From Micromonospora sp. WMMD1120 (GTDB taxonomy: Bacteria; Actinomycetota; Actinomycetes; Mycobacteriales; Micromonosporaceae), in the NCBI RefSeq assembly GCF_029626235.1, contig NZ_JARUBO010000005.1, positions 1,086,501 through 1,150,500 on the forward strand: a DNA stretch of 64,000 nt, written 5' to 3'. The notes below the pieces were generated by a model, which saw only the letters and a list, made by a program, of their open reading frames with translations, searched no databases and was not told the DNA's origin. This document shows positions 58,091 to 64,000 of the stretch, in pieces (positions within the stretch are counted from its first letter, which is position 1; every line of letters begins with the position of its first letter). Position numbers and translations under genes: made by a program.

Positions 58091-58271
58091 CAACGGTCAT
58101 GACGATCAACTCCTCCTGGATGGCGGGGGAGTAACACTCGCGTTGCTGAATTGTTATCGCTCCCAACAAACTTCGTACCTGGGCGGTCTTGTGGACCCGA
58201 GGCGGGGCGCAATACGTTGCCGGGCACAACAAACACACAACACCTCCCCCACCTCCGAAAGGACCCTGCAC

Positions 58272-59369
58272 ATGCGTAAGGGGCTCCTCACCATCGCCGC
58301 CGTGGGCCTGCTCGCGACCGGCGGATTGACCGCGTGTGGCGACGACGACTCCGGTTCCGGCTCCACCGGCTCCGAGAAGGCCGCCAAGATTGGCGTGATC
58401 CTCCCGGACAGCAAGTCCTCCGTCCGCTGGGAGACCGCGGACCGTCGGTTCCTGGAGGAGGCGTTCAAGGCCGCCGGCGTCCAGTACGACATCCAGAACG
58501 CCCAGAACGACAAGACCGCCTTCCAGACCATCGCCGACCAGATGATCACCAGCGGCGTCACCGTTCTGATGATCGTCAACCTGGACTCCGGCACCGGCAA
58601 GGCCGTGCTCGACAAGGCCAAGTCGCAGGGCGTCGCCACCATCGACTACGACCGGCTCACCCTGGGCGGCTCCGCCCAGTACTACGTCAGCTTCGACAAC
58701 GAGACCGTCGGCAAGCTCCAGGGCGAGGGCCTGTCGAAGTGCCTGACCGAGAAGGGCGCCAAGAACCCCGTCGTGGCGTACCTGAACGGCTCCCCCACCG
58801 ACAACAACGCCACCCTGTTCAAGGCCGGCTACGACTCGGTGCTCAAGCCGAAGTTCGACTCGAAGGAATACGTCAAGGGCCCCGAGGACTCGGTGCCGGC
58901 GTGGGACAACGCCCAGGCCGCGACGATCTTCGAGCAGCAGCTCACCAAGGCCAACGGCAAGATCGACGGTGTGCTGGCCGCCAACGACGGCCTCGGCAAC
59001 GCCGCCATCTCGATCCTGAAGAAGAACAACCTCAACGGCAAGGTGCCGGTGACCGGCCAGGACGCCAGCACCGAGGGCCTGCAGAACATCCTCGCCGGCG
59101 ACCAGTGCATGACCGTCTACAAGGCCGTGCGGGAAGAGGCGAAGGCCGCCTCCGACCTGGCCATCGCGCTCGCCAAGGGCGAGAAGAAGGACACCGGCCA
59201 GACCGTGAAGGACCCGGAGGGCAACCGCGACGTCCCCTCGGTGCTGCTCACCCCGAAGGCCATCTACAAGGAGAACGTCAAGGACGTCATCGCCGACGGC
59301 TACGTGACCAAGGAAGCGATCTGCACCGCGGCGTACGCCAAGGCCTGCGCCGACGCCGGGATCAGCTGA
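58272..59369 (+). CDS. Sugar-binding lipoprotein (XylF-like, ABC importer)
   Basis: 365 residues from ATG 58272, with AAAGGA upstream. The signal ends in the lipobox GGLTAC, giving a lipidated Cys. The mature protein is a type I periplasmic-binding fold: KIGVILPDSKSSVRWETADRRFLEEAFKAAGV is close to the XylF start, with ANDGLGNAAISILKKN, VTGQDASTEGLQNILAGDQCMTV and YKAVREEAKAASDLA. Such proteins bind monosaccharides, most likely xylose; the sugar is inferred. A C-terminal Cys pair (ICTAAYAKACADAG) may form a disulfide. First gene of binding protein-ATPase-permease-ROK regulator. Confidence 0.93.
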   Translation: MRKGLLTIAAVGLLATGGLTACGDDDSGSGSTGSEKAAKIGVILPDSKSSVRWETADRRFLEEAFKAAGVQYDIQNAQNDKTAFQTIADQMITSGVTVLMIVNLDSGTGKAVLDKAKSQGVATIDYDRLTLGGSAQYYVSFDNETVGKLQGEGLSKCLTEKGAKNPVVAYLNGSPTDNNATLFKAGYDSVLKPKFDSKEYVKGPEDSVPAWDNAQAATIFEQQLTKANGKIDGVLAANDGLGNAAISILKKNNLNGKVPVTGQDASTEGLQNILAGDQCMTVYKAVREEAKAASDLAIALAKGEKKDTGQTVKDPEGNRDVPSVLLTPKAIYKENVKDVIADGYVTKEAICTAAYAKACADAGIS

Positions 59370-59400
59370 CCGACGCCGCAGTACCCGCCGGGACGACCAC

Positions 59401-59440
59401 CGCCGCCCGGCACGGGAGCACCCTCCCGTGCCGGGCGGCG
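59401..59440 (+). terminator. Hairpin between binding-protein and ATPase genes
   Basis: Perfect 17-base arms 59401-59417 and 59424-59440 with a 6-base loop, no T-run. Its place after the binding-protein gene repeats the dppA-dppB arrangement. Confidence 0.78.
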
Positions 59441-59482
59441 TCCGCCGGACGGGCCCCGACCCTCCCTTAAGAAGGAGACCCC

Positions 59483-60301
59483 GTGTCCGCGACCCCTCTG
59501 CTGGAGCTCCGCGGGATCGACAAGAGCTTCGGTCCCGTCCAGGTGCTCCGCAACGTCGCCCTGACCGTCCACCCGGGCCAAGTGACCGCGCTGGTCGGTG
59601 ACAACGGCGCCGGCAAGTCGACCCTGGTGAAGTGCATCAGCGGCATCCATCCCACCGACGCCGGCGAGTTCCTGTTCGACGGCGAACCGGTGCACATCAA
59701 CAACCCCCGGGACGCCGCCGCGCTCGGCATCGAGGTCGTCTACCAGGACCTCGCGCTCTGCGACAACCTGGACATCGTGCAGAACATGTTCCTCGGTCGC
59801 GAGCGGCGCAGCGGCATCGTCCTGGACGAGCCGTCGATGGAACAGTTGGCCGCCGAGACCCTGGCCGGGCTCTCCATCCGCACCGTCACCTCGCTGCGCC
59901 AGCACGTGTCCAGCCTGTCCGGCGGTCAACGGCAGACGGTCGCCATCGCCAAGGCGGTGCTCTGGAACAGCAAGCTGGTGATCCTGGACGAGCCGACGGC
60001 AGCCCTCGGCGTGGCGCAGACCGCGCAGGTGCTCGAACTGGTCCGCCGCCTCGCCGACAACGGCCTGGCCGTGGTGCTCATCTCGCACAACATGAACGAC
60101 GTCTTCGCCGTCTCCGACCAGATCGCCGCCCTGTACCTCGGCCAGATGGTCGCCCAGGTGAAGACCACCGACATCACCCACGCCCAGGTGGTCGAGCTGA
60201 TCACCGCCGGGCGCTCCGGCGGGCTCGGCCTCGCCACCGAGACGGACAGCAACGGCGACGGCCCGCAGCCGGCCGAGTCGACTTCAGGAGGCCACCGATG
60301 A
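59483..60301 (+). CDS. Sugar ABC transporter ATP-binding protein, single-domain
   Basis: 272 residues from GTG 59483 with AGAAGGAGA upstream. It has one ABC domain: Walker A VGDNGAGKSTLVKC, signature SLSGGQRQTVAIAKA, Walker B LVILDEPTAALG, and H-loop VVLISHNMND. XylG, RbsA and MglA carry two fused ABC domains of about 500 residues; this protein has only one and would act as a homodimer, as in FrcA-type importers. A short acidic tail (TETDSNGDGPQPAEST) ends it. Stop overlaps the permease start as ATGA. Confidence 0.93.
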   Translation: MSATPLLELRGIDKSFGPVQVLRNVALTVHPGQVTALVGDNGAGKSTLVKCISGIHPTDAGEFLFDGEPVHINNPRDAAALGIEVVYQDLALCDNLDIVQNMFLGRERRSGIVLDEPSMEQLAAETLAGLSIRTVTSLRQHVSSLSGGQRQTVAIAKAVLWNSKLVILDEPTAALGVAQTAQVLELVRRLADNGLAVVLISHNMNDVFAVSDQIAALYLGQMVAQVKTTDITHAQVVELITAGRSGGLGLATETDSNGDGPQPAESTSGGHR

Positions 60302-61560
60302 CCACCACCGCCGTGCGCGAGGACGGCCCGGCGGCCGTCACACCGGCGCCGACCGTCGGGGGGCACGCCCGCAACTACCTGAGTCGGGTACGCGGTGGCG
60401 ACGTCGGCGCGTTACCGGCCGTCCTCGGCCTGATCGTGCTCTGCACCGTCTTCGCGGTCATGCGGCCGTCGTCGTTCCTGTCCGCCGGCAACTTCGCCAA
60501 CCTCTTCACCCAGGGCGCGGCGGTGACGCTGATCGCGATGGGCCTGGTCTTCGTGCTGCTGCTCGGCGAGATCGACCTCTCCGCCGGCTTCGCCAGCGGC
60601 GTCTGCGCGGCGGTGCTGGCCAACGTGGTCACCGTGCTGGGCTACCCCTGGTGGGTCGCCGTGCTCGCGGCGATCGCCACCGGCATGGTCATCGGCACCA
60701 GCCTCGGCCTGCTCGTCGCGAAGATCGGCATTCCGTCCTTCGTGGTCACCCTCGCCGGGTTCCTCGCCTTCCAGGGCATCGTGCTGCTGCTGGTGAAGGA
60801 GGGCACCAACATCTCGGTCCGCGACGAGGTGCTGGTCGCCATCGCCAACCGCAACCTCACCCCCGCCCTGGGCTGGGCGCTGACCGTCCTCGCCGTGGTC
60901 GGCTACGCGGCGGTGCAACTGCTGCGCCACCGCAACCGGGTGGCCCGCGGCCTGATCACCGACCCGATCGCCGTGGTGGCGCTGCGGATCGCCGGGCTCG
61001 CCGTCATCCTCGGCGCCGCCGTGTACGTCCTCAACCTCGAACGCAGCCGCAACGTGCTGATCAGCTCGCTCAAGGGCGTGCCGATCGTGGTGCCGATCAT
61101 CGCGCTGCTGCTGATCGTCTGGACCTTCGTGCTCCAGCGCACCAGCTACGGCCGGCACATCTACGCCGTGGGCGGTAACCGGGAAGCGGCCCGCCGGGCG
61201 GGCATCGGGGTGGACCGGATCAGGATCTCGGTCTTCATGATCTGCTCGTCGATGGCCGCCGTCGGCGGCATCGTCGCGGCCAGCCGGGCCAACTCGGTCG
61301 ACCCGAACACCGGTGGCAGTAACGTGCTGCTCTACGCGGTCGGCGCGGCCGTCATCGGCGGCACCAGCCTCTTCGGCGGCAAGGGCCGGGTCCTCGACGC
61401 CGTGCTCGGCGGCGCGGTGGTCGCGGTCATCGAGAACGGCATGGGCCTGATGGGGTACAGCGCGGGTGTCAAGTACGTGGTCACCGGCGTCGTGCTGCTG
61501 CTCGCCGCCAGCGTCGACGCCCTCTCCCGGCGGCGCGCGGCAGCCACCGGCACCCGCTGA
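60298..61560 (+). CDS. Sugar ABC transporter permease (XylH-like)
   Basis: 420 residues from ATG 60298, with AGGAGG at 60285-60290. About ten to eleven membrane helices, starting with LPAVLGLIVLCTVFAVM. The BPD_transp_2 family pattern is clear: LIAMGLVFVLLLGEIDLSAG, GLLVAKIGIPSFVVTLAGFL, YGRHIYAVGGNREAARRAGI and AVIGGTSLFGGKGRVLDAVLG. It forms the channel, probably as a homodimer, with the single-domain ATPase. A 30-residue polar N-terminal tail precedes the first helix. Confidence 0.93.
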   Translation: MTTTAVREDGPAAVTPAPTVGGHARNYLSRVRGGDVGALPAVLGLIVLCTVFAVMRPSSFLSAGNFANLFTQGAAVTLIAMGLVFVLLLGEIDLSAGFASGVCAAVLANVVTVLGYPWWVAVLAAIATGMVIGTSLGLLVAKIGIPSFVVTLAGFLAFQGIVLLLVKEGTNISVRDEVLVAIANRNLTPALGWALTVLAVVGYAAVQLLRHRNRVARGLITDPIAVVALRIAGLAVILGAAVYVLNLERSRNVLISSLKGVPIVVPIIALLLIVWTFVLQRTSYGRHIYAVGGNREAARRAGIGVDRIRISVFMICSSMAAVGGIVAASRANSVDPNTGGSNVLLYAVGAAVIGGTSLFGGKGRVLDAVLGGAVVAVIENGMGLMGYSAGVKYVVTGVVLLLAASVDALSRRRAAATGTR

Positions 61561-61582
61561 CCACGCGGGAGGTGGCACCACC

Positions 61583-62764
61583 ATGCGCCCAGGTCCGAGT
61601 CAGGACGACGTCCGGCGGCAGAACCTCGGGGCACTGCTCCGGTACGTGCACGTCCACGGGGCGACCACCCGCGCCGAACTGACCACCACGCTGGGCCTCA
61701 ACCGCAGCACCATCGGCGCGCTCACCGCCGACCTGTCCGCCGTGGGGCTGGTCAGCGAGGGCACCCCGAAGGAGACCGGCCGGGCCGGACGACCATCCCT
61801 CGTCGTCCGGCCCGAGTCGGCCCGGGTCTACGCGTACGCGTACTCCGTGGAGGTGGACCGCCTGCGCGCGGCCCGGATCGGGCTGGGTGGCGCGGTGCTG
61901 GATCGGCGGGTCCTGCCCAGGCCGCGCGGCCTGCTGGCCGCCGAGGCCGCCCCGCTGCTGGCCGGCGCGGTCAAGGAGATGCAGCAGACGGTGCCGGCCG
62001 ACGCGATCTGCGTCGGCGCGGGCGTGGCGGTGTGCGGCATGGTGCGCCGCGACGACGGCCTGGTGCGGCTCGGCCCCACCACCGGTTGGGTGGACGAGCC
62101 GATCGCCGTCGCCCTCGCCGACGAACTGGGCATCGACGTGCCGATCACGGTGGGGAACGTGGCCGACGTCGCCGTGCTCGCCGAACACGCGCGGGGCGTG
62201 GCGGCGGGCTGCGACAACGTCCTCTACCTGTACGGCGACGTCGGCGTCGGCGCCGGCATCATCGCCGGTGGACGCCGGTTGACCGGGCACGGCGGGTACG
62301 GCGGCGAGGTCGGCCACATGAAGGTGGTCCGCGACGGCAAGCCCTGTGAGTGCGGCTCCCGGGGCTGCTGGGAGACCGAGATCGGCGAGCACGGTCTGCT
62401 GCGGGCCGCCGGACGCTCCGACGCCCGGGGGCGCGACGCGCTGCTGGAGGTCTTCGACGCGGCCGACCGGGGCGACGCCCGAGCGCAGACAGCGGTCCGC
62501 CAGGCCGGCGACTGGCTCGGCTTCGGGGTGGCCAACCTGGTGAACGTCTTCAACCCCGAGCTGGTCATCTTCGGCGGGACCATGCGCGACCTCTACCTCG
62601 CGGCGGCGGCCCAGATCCGCAGCCGGCTCAACTCCAACGCGCTCGGCGCCTGCCTGGAGCACGTCCGGCTGCGTACCCCGCTGCTCGGCGAGGACGCCGC
62701 CCTGCTCGGGGCCGCCGAGCTGGCCTTCGAACGGCTCCTCGCCGATCCCCTCGACGTCGGCTGA
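61583..62764 (+). CDS. ROK-family transcriptional regulator (XylR-like)
   Basis: 393 residues from ATG 61583, preceded by GGGAGGTGG, 22 bases after the permease stop. The N-terminus is a winged helix (DDVRRQNLGALLRYVHVHGA, TRAELTTTLGLNRSTIGALTADL). It is followed by a ROK sugar-binding domain: GAGVAVCGMVRRDDG, YLYGDVGVGAGIIAGGRRLTG, and the zinc-binding CECGSRGCWE with GEVGHM. ROK repressors release DNA on binding sugar or sugar phosphate. Being last in the operon, it likely autoregulates the sugar-import genes. The ligand is presumed to be the transported sugar. Confidence 0.93.
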   Translation: MRPGPSQDDVRRQNLGALLRYVHVHGATTRAELTTTLGLNRSTIGALTADLSAVGLVSEGTPKETGRAGRPSLVVRPESARVYAYAYSVEVDRLRAARIGLGGAVLDRRVLPRPRGLLAAEAAPLLAGAVKEMQQTVPADAICVGAGVAVCGMVRRDDGLVRLGPTTGWVDEPIAVALADELGIDVPITVGNVADVAVLAEHARGVAAGCDNVLYLYGDVGVGAGIIAGGRRLTGHGGYGGEVGHMKVVRDGKPCECGSRGCWETEIGEHGLLRAAGRSDARGRDALLEVFDAADRGDARAQTAVRQAGDWLGFGVANLVNVFNPELVIFGGTMRDLYLAAAAQIRSRLNSNALGACLEHVRLRTPLLGEDAALLGAAELAFERLLADPLDVG

Positions 62765-62889
62765 TCCGGGTCGGCGTGCGGTGAACTGATCGCGCGTTCG
62801 GTCCGTACCAGTGGGCGGACGGGCAACCGGCAGCGTACGGGTGCCCGGTCCAGACGCGTTCCGGTCCGGACCGAGGAGGCACCACAGAC

Positions 62890-63627
62890 ATGGCACCGCT
62901 CAGATCCGCCCGTCGTCGACCGGGCACCCGGACCCACCGAGCGGCGATGCTGCTCATCGCGGTCATCGCGGGGGTCGGCGTGCTACCGGGCGTGGCCGTC
63001 GCCGCGCCGGTCGGTCAGCAGCTCAACGCCGCCGACATGACACTGCTCAACGGGGTGCGGCTGGCCGGGCTGTGGGAGATGCCCGCCGGCCAGATGGCCG
63101 CCGAGAAGGGGCAGTCCGCCAAGGTCCGGGAGATCGGCGCGGCCATCGCCGGCGAGCACCAGAGGCTCGACGAACTCGTCGTCGAGGCGGCCAACAAGCT
63201 GGGCGCGACGATCCCCAGCGAGCCGACGGCGGAGCAGAAGGGCTGGCTCAACGAGATGCAGAAGGCATCCGGGGCCCGCTTCGACCAGATCTTCGTCACC
63301 CGGCTCCGGGTCGCCCACGGCAAGATCTTCCCGGTGATCGGCGCGGTGCGGGCCAGCACCCGGGACGCCACGGTCCGCAAGCTCTGCGAGGACGCCAACG
63401 GCTTCGTGCAGCACCACATGCAGATGCTGGAGAGCACGGGCCTGGTCCGTTGGCCCGAGCTGCCACCGGCCGCGCTGCCCGCCCCCGGCAACGACGGCCT
63501 GCTGGCCGCCGCCTCCGCCAACACCGGCCCGGCGGTCGGGGTCAGCAGCACCGTCGTCTGGTTGGTCTTCCTCGCCGCGCTGGGCACCGGGGGTATCGCC
63601 ACCTACCGGATGATGCGCCGCAGCTGA
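62890..63627 (+). CDS. Secreted DUF4142-family protein
   Basis: 245 residues, with GAGGAGG about ten bases before the ATG. A signal peptide (MLLIAVIAGVGVLPGVAVAAP) is followed by a helical ferritin-like DUF4142 domain: LNAADMTLLNGVRLAGLWEMPAGQMAAEKGQS, KVREIGAAIAGEHQRLDELV, ARFDQIFVTRLRVAHGKIFPVIGAV and DANGFVQHHMQMLE, where the His-rich segments could bind metal. A C-terminal membrane anchor (TVVWLVFLAALGTGGIATY) and RR tail follow, so the domain is held on the outer face. The function of DUF4142 is not established. Confidence 0.85.
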   Translation: MAPLRSARRRPGTRTHRAAMLLIAVIAGVGVLPGVAVAAPVGQQLNAADMTLLNGVRLAGLWEMPAGQMAAEKGQSAKVREIGAAIAGEHQRLDELVVEAANKLGATIPSEPTAEQKGWLNEMQKASGARFDQIFVTRLRVAHGKIFPVIGAVRASTRDATVRKLCEDANGFVQHHMQMLESTGLVRWPELPPAALPAPGNDGLLAAASANTGPAVGVSSTVVWLVFLAALGTGGIATYRMMRRS

Positions 63628-63657
63628 TCACCGTCGTGGCCGGGTTGGTGGCTCGCG

Positions 63658-63912
63658 TCAGCGGTCGACCTGGGTGAAGTCCCAGGAGTGCGGGGCGCGG
63701 GCCACCAGCAGGGCCGGTGGGTCCGGAAGCGGGCGCGGGTTGCTGCGCCACTTGGAGATGACGACCACACGGTGGTCGGTGGACGAGAACACCTCGCTGG
63801 AGACGTGCAACGGGTCGTGCTCCAGCTCGGGCAGCGCGGTGTCGCACACCCAGGTGATCAGGTCGGCCACCCCGTACGCCTCGGCGCGCGCCTCCCACAT
63901 CCGCACGATCAT
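63658..63912 (-). CDS. Small hypothetical protein, possible ABM-like fold
   Basis: 84 residues from ATG 63912, with GGAG five bases upstream. The pattern MIVRMWEARAEAYGVADLITWVCDTALPELEHDP, then SSEVFSSTDHRVVVISKWRSNP, resembles the single ferredoxin-like domain of antibiotic-biosynthesis-monooxygenase-like proteins, and it ends WDFTQVDR. No cofactor motif is seen. It starts 13 bases after the stop of another minus-strand gene, so the two are probably co-transcribed. Function unknown. Confidence 0.7.
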   Translation of the reverse strand: MIVRMWEARAEAYGVADLITWVCDTALPELEHDPLHVSSEVFSSTDHRVVVISKWRSNPRPLPDPPALLVARAPHSWDFTQVDR

Positions 63913-63925
63913 GCCGCTCCGCCCG

Positions 63926-64000
63926 TCAGACGCTGACTGTCGTCAACGGCAGCGCCGAGTCGGCCGGCAGGTCCAGTCGGCTCGGCGCAACCCCGGCGGC
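63926..64000 (-). CDS. C-terminal end of an unidentified protein (cut by window edge)
   Basis: Twenty-four codons ending in TGA, reading AAGVAPSRLDLPADSALPLT and then TVSV. Third positions are mostly G or C, as in neighbouring genes. The fragment is too short to identify. Confidence 0.55.
   Translation of the reverse strand, partial: AAGVAPSRLDLPADSALPLTTVSV

Overview
The window is typical high-G+C actinobacterial chromosome, most likely from Micromonosporaceae (Micromonospora-like). Supporting signs are the strong G/C third-position bias, GTG starts, GGAGG-type ribosome sites, WhiB and PspC proteins, a His-tailed GroEL1 with CIRCE operators, and two blocks whose gene order matches Mycobacterium from memory. 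The purH-purN-perM-sucDC-M23-pcrA-chorismate mutase block (2.6-16 kb) matches the Rv0957-Rv0948c region. The guaA, GMC oxidase, guaB3, guaB2, DUF5319, whiB, groEL1-groES block (32.8-56.2 kb) matches the Rv3396c-Rv3418c region and also the Streptomyces bldM-whiD neighbourhood. No rRNA, tRNA, insertion sequence, prophage or CRISPR array was seen.

Layout. 0-2.5 kb: tail of a peptide ABC operon (dppC end, dppD, dppF). 2.6-10 kb: purine synthesis (purH, purN), PerM-like membrane protein, two small DUF4190-like membrane proteins, succinyl-CoA synthetase. 10-16 kb: orphan B12-binding protein, two secreted M23 peptidases, PcrA/UvrD1 helicase, and chorismate mutase behind a Tyr/Phe-rich leader peptide and terminator. 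16-21.7 kb: a complete dppABCDF operon. 22.3-28.3 kb: PspC sensor kinase with its response regulator, divergent PspC membrane protein genes, and phosphatidylserine decarboxylase. 28.4-32.8 kb: PssA, two tandem-Nudix paralogues separated by repeat-rich DNA, and a small PspC protein.

32.8-48.9 kb: guaA; a two-gene conflict-type cassette (small protein plus a 1527-residue caspase-HSP90 fusion); GMC oxidoreductase; LCP cell-wall ligase; two M1 metallopeptidase lipoproteins; guaB3; guaB2; DUF5319. 49-56.4 kb: LuxR regulator, WhiB, about 1 kb of repeats, secreted transglycosylase-like protein, membrane sulfite-oxidase-like enzyme, groES-groEL1. 56.4-64 kb: methyltransferase, YbaK deacylase, sugar ABC operon with a ROK regulator, DUF4142 protein, and two small or partial genes.

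The best candidate for a little-described system is the caspase-HSP90 cassette at 34.5-39.4 kb, which looks like a prokaryotic conflict/cell-suicide module. The second is a probable leaderless aromatic-amino-acid attenuator in front of chorismate mutase. The window also carries eight GATC-bounded inverted repeats, four of them lying exactly between convergent genes, and several tandem arrays. Starts were chosen by eye from ribosome sites, overlaps and family lengths; no searches were run.
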